Positions 48,297-59,537 of a DNA stretch of 64,000 bases are shown here, piece by piece (the first letter of the stretch is position 1; every line of letters begins with the position of its first letter). Under the pieces are notes generated by a model that saw only the letters and a list, made by a program, of their open reading frames with translations, was not told where the DNA came from and ran no database searches. The DNA lies in NCBI RefSeq assembly GCF_019320115.1, contig NC_089595.1:109012158-109076157 (forward strand). Reading direction: 5' to 3'. This stretch comes from Miscanthus floridulus. Lineage: Eukaryota; Streptophyta; Magnoliopsida; Poales; Poaceae. The position numbers and the translations under genes were made by a program.

Positions 48297-49708
48297 TCAT
48301 CGGGTGCAGTTCGACTGCTTGAACCTGACCTGCATGTTCTTGAGGTCGAATTCCCAGAGGTGCTCTTGCTGCATGATGTTGCCTATGACCGACACGCCGG
48401 GCCACTCGCCCTCCTGCACCCCGATGCACTTCACGCCCGGTTTCACGTCGATGACGTAGCTCTTCGCCGGTGGCTCCAGCCGCGCCGACCCGGCGAACTG
48501 CACCGCCAGCTTTGGGATCTCCGGCGCTCCCGGTCGCCGTGCCGTCCAGTTGTAGCAGTGCTCGAACGGGGGGAAGCTCACTTTGGGGACCCCGTCCAGG
48601 TGCCTGCTCAGGGAGGTGACCACGGCCTTGTACGCCGGGGCGGCGAGGACCGTGAGGGTGTTGCCGGAGTCGAGGATCACGCCGCCGCTCTTGGCGTCCC
48701 ACACCTCGGCGGGGATGTCGAGGGCCTTGCCGGCCACGTGGATGGCGTCGACCTTCACGCCGTAGAAGGGCATCTGGGGGTCCAGGAACAGCTTCGTCTG
48801 GGTCGCCGGGGTCCGGGGCACTTGCCCTGGGCCGAAGGCGAGGTACCCGGTGGCGTTGCGCGGGGCGAGGTGGTCGACGAGGCAGTAGGAGAAGCTGCCA
48901 CCGAAGCGCTCGGCGGCGCGGGTCGCGAAGGAGATCTTGGCGTTCCCCAGGCTCAGCACGCCGTCTGCTGACCGGAAGCTCTGGCCGTCATGCGAGGAGG
49001 AGCAACCCAAGACCACGCCTTTCAGCTGCGCCACCTTGCCGCCGGGCAGCGCGATGGTCGCCGACTCGGTGCCCACGATGCCGCGCGCCCCCGCCGATCC
49101 TTCCTTGTACCTGCCACGCATGCACACAGTTGGTGGTGGCATTGGCAGGAAGAAGTGATGCATGCATGGACAATGGCGCGTAATGGTGGTGGTATTGACC
49201 GGTAATCGTAGGAGCAAGGGCTGGCCGACGAGGAGCAGTTGGCGAGGGAGAAGGGCACGTCCAACTTGCACGTGTCGGACGAACACACGATGGGCGCCCA
49301 CGACTTGGAGACCTTTGGTCGGAACACGCGACCCGACGGTGAGGAGCCGGCGCACTTGACCCAGGTGAGGTCGCTGCCGGTGTCCGCCACCAGCGTGAAC
49401 TCCTGCGCGGGCGTTCCCACGAGGAGCTTTACGAAGTACTGCCCTGTGCCGGAGTAGGCCCCCGACGACATAGGCAAGGAGACCGCAGACGACGACGCCA
49501 CCTCCGCGGCAACCCTCCGGCTTCCGCCGTGGCGCGACCGGAGACGGGCGGAGATGTACAAGTGCCGGCGCTGGTCGTCCCTCACCCGCGAGGCTAAAGG
49601 CGCTCCCGGCGCAGCGGGGACAAGATCGAGCCTCGCGGACTTACCGCTCGCGGCGGCCGCCGCGGCGACCAACAGGAGCGACACGAGCAGGTTGCCGCGC
49701 AAGGCCAT
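48297..49708 (-). CDS. Pepsin-like (A1 family) aspartic protease, nepenthesin/NANA-type
   Basis: Exon 1 is 49708-49200 and exon 2 is 49110-48297, with a GT...AG intron of 89 bp. The product is 440 residues. Residues 1-22 form a signal peptide (MALRGNLLVSLLLVAAAAAA), so entry to the secretory pathway is likely. The start at 49708 is preferred over an upstream in-frame ATG at 49780 because it places the hydrophobic segment first. The catalytic motif is VADTGSDLTWVKC (Asp109). The flap region lies in exon 2 after the CSYDYRYKEG Cys-rich plant insert. The second catalytic motif is LDSGNTLTVL (Asp317), with Asn where Thr or Ser is usual. The end is SVIGNIMQQEHLWEFDL, the usual family close. Substrate unknown. 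GC-rich codon use, unlike the flanking transposons. Intact. Confidence 0.92.
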
Positions 49709-50068
49709 TTCGTCGTCCTTGGCTCCTTGCTCTCCCTTCACGTCGTTCCCACGCACAACGGCAATGGCAGATAGCATCATAAATTTGCGGAACAGAAGCT
49801 AGCTTTGGTGTGGCCTAAATATGGCAAAGCAGAAGAAATGCATGCCATTTGCGGGCTTGCGGCGTTGTGGCATTATTGACGGGCCCTATTTACAGCAAGC
49901 AAACTATATCCAATGGATGGTATTCCTTTGGCGTGGCAAGTCATGAGATACCTAAAGTAATCTTCACCTTTCTTGGTAATTTATATCTTCAATTATGTCT
50001 CCACGAACATTTAAAAAAAAAAGCCAGACCGACAAATCTTAAGAGTTGAGGCCGACAGATATGTAAAA
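49709..50068. other. Upstream region of the aspartic protease gene
   Basis: Only about 360 bp separate the protease start from the Tat LTR. The minus strand has a weak TATA-like ATATTTAG at about 49814-49821. The AT-rich part ends at the LTR boundary. No other feature seen. Confidence 0.4.
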
Positions 50069-51094
50069 TGTCGGTGCGAAAAGTGACCAACAAGTAAATA
50101 TTTATAGTTTTGTCGTGCGTTGTGATCGGATGTGGCCTAACACTCAATGACACAGGATTTATACCGGTTCGGACAATGTGCCCTACGCCCAGTTTCAGTC
50201 GATCGGTGACTTTATTGCTGAGCCCAGGTGCTCGAAGTTTGCTGTGAGATTACAAACGAGTAGAAATAAGAAGGGGGTGTTAAAGGCCTGATCGGACTCT
50301 AAACCTAAGCGGCCAGAGTGACGGGTGCTCTAACGTACGCTAAGTATTGGAGCGTATGCTTTGTGTAGCTGTTGGGTTCTAGAACCGTTGAGCTGTTCGA
50401 ATGCTCAAGTTGTCCAGAGCCAGAAAGAACGTCCCCAGAGAGGAGAGAGCGCATCCTCTTTTATAGTCGAAGGGGATGGCTTTACAAGTCAAAGAAAGAG
50501 AGAATTGATGCATGTGTTACCTAGTCTTGTTGCCCACGCTGTCGGGTATGAGACGGTCGTCGGCGCCAACAATACTGTTTATGTCCAGACGCATGTGGTA
50601 GGGTCTACCGTGTTTGCCTGGTATGGCAAACGTCGACGCCTACAATACTGTTTGTGCTCTAACTTGTCTGGAAGGTTGCATAGTGCCTGTCTAGCATGGC
50701 CTGGTGGCACCGTCCTACAGGTGCGCAGGGCATGGCAGAGTACGGTCCTCGGTATTACGGTTGACTTGAGTGCCTTACCTTATTTGCTCCTCCTGATCCC
50801 TGGGTCCTCACCGAGCGGGCGTCCCCGGTCGGTCGTTCCCAGTCGGCTCCGACCGTGTCGGTCGGGGAAGAGCCTCAAGCAGAGGTTCGGCGTATCCCCG
50901 GTCGGAAAAGGAGGTTAGAGTCGGACTGTGGTCCCATTTTGGCCAGGCCTTCCGGTCGGGGACCGAATCGTTGTCCTGGCATGTCATTATGTATCTGGGT
51001 CGGCCTGGGAGGCAAGCGTTGTCGCTATGCCGTCTGGACCAAGTTTTTGCAGGAAAGTAGGTCCATTGGGGACCCCGGATTTATGAACCTGACA
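50069..51094 (-). repeat. 3' LTR of second Tat element
   Basis: 1026 bp. The minus strand reads TGTCAGGTTCATAAATCC to ...CACTTTTCGCACCGACA. The TATA box CTATAAAAGAGG lies at about 50455-50466. It is preceded (minus) by the purine tract AAAGGGCTTGGGGCTCC at 51095-51111. The flanking target bases are TAAAA; the partner is not in view. Confidence 0.8.
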
Positions 51095-51199
51095 GGAGCC
51101 CCAAGCCCTTTTGGGACTTCTGTGAAGTCATGAAGGGGTTGTTGATACTCGTTTTGCGAGCACATCCGGTGGGTGTAAGATTATGGGTCGCCGCAGGAC

Positions 51200-51530
51200 G
51201 AGATGGAGCGTGAACCCAAGTGTCGGGTGAGGCAGAGCCTGCGGCTGAGGGGTCAGGCGAGACGTAGCGCCAACCCAAGTATCAGGCGCGGCCGAGGAGT
51301 CGAGCGATGCGGAGCGCCAACCCAAGTGTCGGGTGCGGCCGAGGGGTCGGGCGAGACGGAGCGCCAACCCAAGTGTCGAGCGTGGCCGAGGGGTTGGTTG
51401 AGACATAGCGCGAACCCAAGTGTCGGGTGCAGCCGAGGGGTCAGGCGAGACAGAGCGCCACCCCATGGGTCGGGCGCCAACCCAAGTGTCGGGCGTGGCC
51501 GAGGGGTCGGTCTAGTTTCGTGCGTTACCT
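51200..51530. repeat. GC-rich 47-bp minisatellite in second Tat element
   Basis: The word AACCCAAGTGTCGGG recurs at about 51213, 51272, 51319, 51366, 51413 and 51480 with the GCCGAGGGGTCGGGCGAGAC spacer. The core period is 47 bp; the first interval is longer by 13 bp and the last by 20 bp. Its location between the extra gene and the LTR parallels the repeats of the first Tat element. Confidence 0.85.
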
Positions 51531-51575
51531 CGTCCACGGTTTCCGCAACCGGAGGGGTTGAGCTAACGTCTCTTG

Positions 51576-52312
51576 CCTCGATGGCTCGAGTGACATGCTC
51601 GGTGAGCTTAATAACGGGTACGTCCGAGTGGAATCTGGGTCCGTTGTTCATAATGGGGTCGGCATAGCCCTCATGTGGCATTCCACTGCTCCTTAACCCG
51701 CCTTCTGACAGATGCCCAAGCCATTCTAGAGACCGACTCAGGAGGCCCGCTGGCCTCCCCTCGATGGAGATTCTGTGGGCATGGCTCGAGGTCAGGATAG
51801 AACAAGAAGGTTAAGATGACCCTGTCCGCTTCTGAGCGGATCAAGCGAGGGTCGTTAGGGCTCATCTACGTTTTTCTCTCCTGGCTCTGTTTGACGCGAG
51901 GTGGCCTTGAGCCCTTCGTGGGCTAGCCTTTGAACCCCGGTCGGTCGTTGCTCATATCGAATAGGGTGACTACCACTTCATGACGCAATGCGAAGCATTG
52001 TGATGCAACAATTGCATATGCAATACTTGGATATATGGGATGAATGTATGAATGCATGCATGAGAATTGATGAATGAATGATCATGCACTAGAAAACAAA
52101 AAGGGGGTTTGGTAAAGTTACCTCGATGGCTCGAGTGACGGGTTCGGGGAGCTCTTATCGGATATGTTCGAATGGAATCTGGGCCCATCGTTCATGACGG
52201 AGTTGGCATAACCCGCATGGGGCATCCCACTGCTCCCTACCTATCTCTCGGCAGTCGCCCGAGCCGTCCGATCGACTCGGGTGACCCATTGGCCTCTCCT
52301 CGATGGAGATTC
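51576..52312 (+). repeat. About 195-bp direct duplication upstream of the extra gene
   Basis: CCTCGATGGCTCGAGTGAC...CTCGATGGAGATTC occurs at 51576-51772 and 52121-52312 at roughly 75-80% similarity by eye. The 350 bp between them has no gene (T/A-rich part with ATGAATG repeats, 52010-52085). Confidence 0.65.
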
Positions 52313-52507
52313 GGTTGGTAGGCCCTTCCAAACCCCGCCTAGGAAGGTGGAGGGTCGTTTGCGTGCGGTTGCGCCTTGTTTCATGCACCCGGGTTGTGGT
52401 AGTGGTGGGCCCTCCCCAGGCCACATCCCATTAACTAGGCGATGTTTCGCCAGGCAGGGCGCGTCCCATCAGCTAGGGGCCATGTCCTGCTGCATGCCTT
52501 CCCGCAT

Positions 52508-52515
52508 TAAATAGG
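52508..52515 (+). promoter_or_regulatory. TATA-like box of the extra gene in second Tat element
   Basis: TTAAATAG lies 168 bases before the ATG at 52683. It is followed by a C/T-rich leader (CATTCTTTTGCCTTCC). The same core at similar spacing occurs in the antisense gene of the other Tat element. Confidence 0.45.
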
Positions 52516-52682
52516 GGGAAGGGGAGGATTTTCCTTCCATTCTTTTGCCTTCCTTCAACCATTGTCGTTCCTTCTTCCTCCCTTTCGCCAAGTTCGTTCA
52601 TGTGCCGTGGTGATTTCTAGGAGAGAGGAGGGTAAACGAGGGAGAGGAGAACTCACAGATTCATTCGTAAATCCGAGGCACG

Positions 52683-55600
52683 ATGTCAAACTGGAGGCCT
52701 TCCAATGCGGATGAGGAGGTGTTGACCGCCTTCACCTAGAAGGGGTTGCTCCCATCAAAGGAGGTGGCGCATTGGAGGGCTCCTGTGCCAGGGGAGGTTG
52801 TTCCGTAACCCTAAGCTGATGAGGTTGTATCCTTCCTTGTCTTCCATGAGCACGGGCTCGGGTATCCCGCGCACTAGTTCCTGCGTGGGCTCCTCAACGA
52901 GTGGGGTCTGGAGTTACAGCACCTCAACCTGACTGGGGTGCTGCACATCATCAGCTTCATCACCGTTTGCGAGGCCTTCCTTGGGATAGAGCCGCACGTG
53001 GACATCTTCCGGTGGGTCTTCAGTGGGCGAGCCCTGTCCGAGGGGAAGCCACCCAGAATCATGCCGGTTGGGGGATTCGCCTTGTAGAAGAAGCTGAAGT
53101 CATCGGCCCCCTACCCTGCGTACTCCCCCTATGACTCCAACTAGGGGTGGCACGGCGAGTGGTTCTACATTAGGAACCCGGCGGAGGCGCCATTCCCGAA
53201 GTTCACCGAAAAAAGGCCAGAGAAGAGGGAGAGCTGGTCATGGAGTCCCGCTGGTCAGCAGAATAAGTTGGAGGTTATCGAGACGGAGCTTCAGAAGCTT
53301 GTGTAGCATGGCCTCAATGGGTTATGGGTCTTCCATACCTTCTTCCGCCATCGGGTCACCCCGTTGGTGGAGAGAACGCGGCCGATGTGGGAGTACTCTG
53401 GCCCGATGGATCCTGACCGTGCGTCGCCGAAGGAGTTGCCGAAGGATGAAGTCTGGAGTCGACTTGATTGGGTGCTGCAGTTGAGGCATAAAGACTCCCT
53501 CGAAGGGACGCTCGGGCCTCTGCACGCGCGCGAAGCCGTGCAATTTGGTATGTTTTTTCCCCATGACCATTATCCTCCTTATTTTTTATGTTTTGATTGA
53601 TTTCGAGTTGCTTGTTTTGAAAGGGACTCGTGGCCTCGCGGGCTATAAATCCCGACAGCATCTTCTGAGGGGGCCAGAGGGCATAGCTCAATAAGCTGCC
53701 CAGAGGGAGGCGGCGCTTGCTAAGAAGAAGAAGAAAGCTGAGAAGGCCCGGAGGAGGTTCAAAAAGGAGAAGGAGATTAGTCGGTGGGTCCATGGGGCGA
53801 GAGCTGGAGCGACGTGGAGGCAGAGCTCTAGTCAGAGCCACGGAGATGGGTGGCGATGTGAGTGCCTCCAAGGACGAAGGAGACAGGGGCGCTGTTGTGA
53901 CCTTAGTGGAGCACCATGAGCCTATGGCCGCATCCGTCGGTGGCGGGCATGATACGGAGACCCATGGCAACATTCTTGAGTCAAGGAAGCGTGCCGTGAG
54001 CAAAGACCCCACCCTCAAACGAGAGGCAAAGCAGGAGCAGTCACCGTGCCCTCAGAGGCATCATCGGCTTCACGCCCCCCCTGCTCCAAGTGTGGTGGAC
54101 CACGCTGGTCAGTCTGGGGGACATGATCGTTCCTTTACATCATCAGGGTCGGTGCGTGTTCATGACCCCCAATGGGGAGATGCCCCGCTAGTTGCTCCGG
54201 TGGTTTCGCCACAAGCTAGATGTTGCGGCCGTTCGAGGGCCGATCGGGGATCGGTCAGGTCGGCTCATTCCTCGGCCGATACGAGGGGGCGTGGGTCATG
54301 ACCCACGAGCGGTCCTCATCCGGTCGGCTCGTCGTCAGCCAGTCGGGGCTTTAGGGCTCTACCGCTGTCGTCTAGGTATGCATTCATACTCCCTCCTGTT
54401 CTCATAGCTGAGTTTTTAAGTGTGACTAACCTATGCTTTTTTGAAAGTAGCCAGGGGCTGGCGAGACTAGGAATCTCCCCACCTCCCATGCGAGAAGAGT
54501 GGAAACCCAGCCTGCAGTGGGTCACAACGAGCGGTGGAGGAAGCAGGCTGGCAGCGGTGCGACCTTCCTTACTAGGGGTTGCATCTTCCCGGCCGGTCGT
54601 GAGCATGGCGGCAGCAGCGGCGGCGGTGAGGGCGATGATCCCCATGGTGATGGCGAAGGTTGGTTCGAAGGTGACTCTTATGGTCCCTCCCCTAGTGGCT
54701 GCAGAGAAGGAAAGGAGGGAAATCGAGCTCCTAGCCTCGCCCGGTGGAGGAGCGCACGGTTCGCCCGCCTGGTCAGAGCTAGAGGGGTCCGGAGGAACCA
54801 TGGCCAGGCCAGAGGTAGAGCAGCCGGTGGCGAGCCATGGAGTCCTGGTGATGGACATCCCCTTCTTCGATGAGCAAGACACTGGGGTGGAACCGCCAGC
54901 CATCTCGCCGTCGTGGGAGTTGGTGATGATCCAGTCATCGCATGATATTGCGATGGCTGGATCTTCTAGCGGGTTGGGGGCAACTCATGAGCTAGTGTGG
55001 CCTTTCCCTAATGAGCCATGAAAGGCCCAATTCGTCCTTCATGATGAGGAGGAGGTGAAGCTCTAGCACCTGCTCGGGGAGAGAGGACTATCGATGTAGT
55101 CCGATCTCTCCCTTACCAAGGCAAGGCTCAAGGAGGCCTTAGAGAGGGTTGAGCTCATCCATCAGGCCATGATAGTCGACCTGCCACACATTGTAGAGGT
55201 AAGTTCTCTGCGTTTTTGGTGTTGTCCTTGACTCCTTGGCCTTTCAATGGTTGTCTTAGCATGCCTCCTTGTCTCACAGGATCTGGAGATGATGTCGATC
55301 CGTAAGTCCCAATTTCTTCGAGAAGAGCATGGTCGAATGGAGCAGGAAGCAACGGCGTCGTGGCGGGTCAATGAGCTCAGGCACTAGCTTGAGTCCGCCC
55401 ATCGTGAGTCCCAAGATCGGGCGGTCGAGGCGACAGGAGCACGGGCAGCGGAACTACGTGCGGTCGAGCGAGTGACTACTGCCGAGCAGGAACTCAATGT
55501 GGCAAAGGTCCACTTGGTAGAGACCGAGGCAGCACTTCAAAAGTCCCTAGAGGCTCTGGAGGTAGAGCAGAAAGCCTGGACGGACGCCGAACAAGAAGCA

Positions 55601-56409
55601 GTTGCGCTCCGGGGAAAGATGCTCAGGGCAGAGGAGTCGAACGTTCAACTGCTCGAGAGGGTGACCCAGCAAGAGGAAGGGCTCTCCATTCTTGAAAGCA
55701 CCCACCTTGGTACATATATGTTCCTCCCTCAGTTGATGCCTTGATTTTTCCTATCCTTTGCTTCTGAATTTGTCGTCTTTTTCCAGAACTGGGTGGAAAG
55801 ATCGGCTCTCTGAAGCAAGAGCTAGAGACGGCCAAAGCGGCAATCGGTCAGGGTACGGAGGTGCTAGCCCAGTCCCTTGAGGAGTGACGTGCTCTTGAGG
55901 AAGAGCTCAACTAGATTCATAACATCACATAGGTGGTCGTCTTCGAGGTGTTTGGGTCAGGACCGAGTGCTAGTACACCCGCCGTCCAGCTGGTGGAGGT
56001 CCCGAACGAAGTTCGGGCGCTCATCTTCGACGTCATGTTCTATGGGACGTCAGGGGTGTTTACCTGGGTGGCGACCCATCATCCTGATCTGGACTTCATG
56101 GCCATCTGTAGAGGATACGCCGATGGCTAGAGCGCAGATGAAATCCATGCGCTAGGGGAGAGTTTGGTGCCATATGCACAGATGGTCGCTGAGCAAGTCA
56201 CCATGCAGTGGGTGATGGAGGCTCACCGTTTGAGTGTGGCTGAAGACGTGCGCCGGGAAGATGTCATCCAACCTATGGAGGGAGTGGAGACCGGGTCGAA
56301 GGCGAGCGTCGTCCCGCCCCCAACAGAGCCGAACGTCATCTTGACTGGAAGCGAGCTGCCTTCATCCTCGTCGACTGTACTGTCAGCCAATGCCGTCGGG
56401 CGGCCATAA
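52683..56409 (+). pseudogene. Extra gene of second Tat element (antisense to its pol)
   Basis: Opens MSNWRPSNADEEVLTAFT, then TAG. The recognisable core follows: GVLHIISFITVCEAFLGIEPH, then WFYIRNPAEAPFPKF and a WVFHTFFRHRVTPL stretch. Exon 1 ends near 53548, where GTATG follows REAVQF, suggesting an intron. Later parts are a Lys/Arg-rich region (about 53720-53790), a Ser/Pro-rich variable part, and a coiled coil (55472-55690, EQELNVAKVHLVETEAALQK). The C-terminal block is FDVMFYGTSGVFTWVATHHPDLDF (56021-56098) to a TAA at 56407. Several in-frame stops show decay. It is the counterpart of the gene at 27250-30476; the function of this family is not established. Confidence 0.65.
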
Positions 56410-56904
56410 TAGAGTTTAAAGTAGAAATAGTCAGTTCATGTGGGAGCTCCTATGTGAATAGTTTTACATTCGTGAATATTTTGAGTTCATTTTGTGATGA
56501 AATCACTCGTGAGGGGAAGCTTGTCCCATCTGCCCTTATTTTTACCCCTGCGTAGCTTAGTTTCTTGTCCTTTCTTTTTCGCACCTACCCGTTAACCTAT
56601 AGGTTGCAACTTGAAGAACCTGGGCGTGGCTCGTGAGGCTCAGCTGCTCATAATCATAGGTCGTGGCGGGGTGTGATCGGTCGGGAGGTTAAAATGCAAG
56701 TTACGTAGGGTAATCAAAGGAACGGAATGCCCTTTCATTTGGGCGACGCCCTTTTGTTTGGGCGAAAAGTATCACTATATGATAGTAAAAAGGGAGTGTG
56801 GTATCGCACCCCCTTGGAGCCCCCAAGCGACCCAGGCCGAGAGTGCTTGGGCTGGGGTGCTGTAGGCACAAACGTTGAATGGAAAGAACAGGTAAAACTA
56901 AGTT

Positions 56905-57012
56905 TTATTGAAAGAAATGACGTAACTGTTCGATGTTCCATGTGTTGGTGAGAATGTTGCTGTTGTCATCCTTCAGCCGGTAGGCGCCCGGTCGGATCAC
57001 GTTGGTCACTGT
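56905..57012 (-). pseudogene. C-terminal end of Tat integrase/pol
   Basis: Minus strand: VTNVIRPGAYRLKDDNSN, then NTWNIEQLRHFFQ and TAA (56905-56907). This is equivalent to the TYKLITEDEKEVNNTWRISQL end of the other Tat pol. It is cut at 57012/57013 by the inserted LTR. The spacer 56410-56904 has no gene. Confidence 0.75.
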
Positions 57013-58406
57013 TGAAGGGACTGTGACGCCTAAGAGGGGGGGTGAATTAGGCAACTTAAAATTCTAACTCTAAATTATGGCCTCTTTTTCTACCCTTAGC
57101 AAAACCTATGGAAAAGATAAACTATCTAAATGTGCAACTACGGTTTTGCTAATGTATTGCTATCTCTACCACAATAGAAGTAATGTAATCAATGTAAGTG
57201 TGGAAGCTAAAGAGCAAGGTAGAGATATGCAAACTCCCGTCGACGACTCCGGTATCTTTACCGAGGTATCGAGAAGCGCGCAAGCTTCCCCCTAGTCCTC
57301 GTTGGAGCCCCTCGCAAGGAATCCCTCACAAGGGCCAAGCTCCCGGTCGGGTAACTCCGTGGATAGCCTCGGGCCTTCCCCACGTGCAAGTGGGTCTCTG
57401 ATGTGCCTCTCGGCAAGCCTCTCCCGGATGCTCCCCGCCGTCTTCACTATCAAGCTTCCGGCCGAAACGCCGCGGGCCTTGTTCCCTCCGGTACATGGTG
57501 GCGGCCACACCACAAACGCGGTTGGTGTGATCTCGCAAGACTTCAAGCCCCTTCGATGTACAACACTTGTGCTCACAAGCACGGGGTGGCAAGCGGTATG
57601 CAAACCTCACTAAACACTAGGCATAAACCTAGAGCAAGCGCATAAGCGGTGGTCTAATCAACTTAAGCACTTCGCAAAGCACTTATGCTAATCACCTAAT
57701 AAAACACTAAGCACTATGCATGTGGAGATCACTAAAATGGTGTATCAACACCCTTGGTATGTTTCCTCAGTTCCACACACCTCAAATGGCCGGTTGGGGG
57801 TTGTATTTATAAGCCCCCCTGAGAAAGTAGCCATTGGGGTCGAATTCTCACGAAACTGCTACTGACCGGACGCTGAATCGTCCTGACCAGACGCGTCCGA
57901 TCGTCCCGACCGTTGAGCCAGCAATGTGCTGATCGGATGCTGGCCAGTGTCCGGTCGCCTGCCACCGGACGCGTTCGGTCGCAGATATGCCGCTCTAGAA
58001 CCTCTCTATACTCGATCGGACGCTGCATTCCTGCGTCCGGTCGGTTACCGCCAGCGTCCGGTCCTTGCGTCCGGTCGCCTATCTACCGAGCCACAGGTCC
58101 AGCGTCCGGTCGTGCTTCCAGCGTCCGGTCGCCTCTACGAGTTCGTTTCTTCGCGATCTTGCGTACGGCTTGGTTCCTATCTTCATGCTTGGACTATGCT
58201 TGATATCTTCGGTCTTTTCTTGTGCTCCTAAAGTCTTGCTTAAGGTGTTGATCATCGGATCATCACGTCGCCTTCGTCCAAGTCACGTCTTGCACCCTGT
58301 TGGACTACAAAACAAACACTTGCAAATTCATTAGTCCTATTTGGTTGTGTTGGTCATCAAACACCAAAATCCAAAGTAAATGGGCCTAGGGTCCATTTTC
58401 CTTATA
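57013..58406 (-). repeat. 3' LTR of pol-less SIRE-type element
   Basis: Minus strand TATAAGGAAAATGGACCC to ...CACAGTCCCTTCA (the second base of TG is mutated here). TATA GTATTTATAAG, read on plus, is at 57803-57813. The U3 word array (GACCGGACGC and variants) is at 57863-58130. Confidence 0.85.
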
Positions 58407-59537
58407 ATCTCCCCCTTTTTGGTGATTGATGACAACACGACCAAAGCAAGCAAATAATAAGAATTTGGAAGTTAAAAACTACCTACTTGCTAGGATGCAA
58501 TGCGAAGGGCAAGGTTATATGATACTAATTGACAGATACCAATTAAAACTTTACTTAAAAGCTTGTCTTGCCCTTGCAAATGTCCCCATGTGATATTATG
58601 GATTAAGGCCTAGCTTTCTAAAAAAATTCTCCCATTACTTATACTAACCCATAATTCACTTTCCTCCCTTTTTCACACCATTACCACTTGTAGACATCAA
58701 CTTGATGCTTGCCTTTGGTCCTTCAAATTCTCCCCCTTTGGCATCAAACACCAAAAAGGAAGACATTTGTAGTACAAGGAAGGGTCAAATTTCGTGATCC
58801 TTTGTGTAGAGAGTGAAATGGATCACAAAATTTGACTCTCACATTATATAGACTAAGCTCCCCCTAAATATATGCATACATATGGTAGAAAGCAAAGCAT
58901 ATGCATAATTAGCAATTTATTGCACAAGAGAGGTTAATCTATATAATGCATGGAGAAAGCAAATAAATATCAAAGAGAGATCAACATGGTGATATTGGTT
59001 TAGAAATGCCACATGTGAAAATCAATTTGATTTCTACCAATTAAAGTATAATGCTTTCCTCCGGGGACTCCATTTTCCTTGCAATGAGACCACTACACAC
59101 AAGATAAGCTTAAAAAGGTGTTAGTCTCAAGGCATCCAACTTGCAGATTAAGCTCCCCCTAAATTTGTGCACACAAGTGTTGAATACTTGTAAAATTTGT
59201 GCACATTGATTTAAGTATCAAAATACCATTTGAAAGATGATATTTGGGAGAGATTATCTACAATTTGGACTTTGGCACATATTAGATAAATAATTGTAAA
59301 ACAAGCTATGTGCCGTGCTCCTAAACAATTTTAAACCATGTAGGTTTGCTCTAAGGGTTGATCATGAAACCGAGCAAGCCTGCCATATGATATACCTATT
59401 GAATGCATGACAAAAGATTTAAGCATGTAGATGCAAACATAGGTATGAAAGATAACCAGATGCTTTAAGAGTAAATCAATTGAAAAACCAATACCAATTG
59501 AAATGAAAACTAATTGAAAGTAATGACATCTAGTTAC
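58407..59537 (-). other. Polypurine tract and non-coding tail of pol-less element
   Basis: On the minus strand AAAAAGGGGGAGAT lies against the LTR (58407-58420). A second AAAGGGGGAGAA tract is at 58728-58739. AT-rich, no frame longer than about 60 codons with coding character. Confidence 0.65.

Larger units (their letters stand above)
50069..57012 (-). mobile_element. 3' half of a second Tat-type gypsy element
   Basis: Minus-strand order is pol C-terminus (57012-56905), spacer, extra gene on the opposite strand (52683-56409), repeats, purine tract, 3' LTR. The 5' half was separated or lost when the pol-less SIRE-type element inserted at 57013, within codons of the integrase C-terminus. The general plan matches the plus-strand Tat element at 19094-32904, but the LTR (1026 bp) and repeats are unrelated, so it is a different family. 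Confidence 0.8.

Noticed and set aside
48360..48971. 203-codon plus-strand frame
   Set aside because: Antisense shadow of the GC-rich aspartic protease exon 2.
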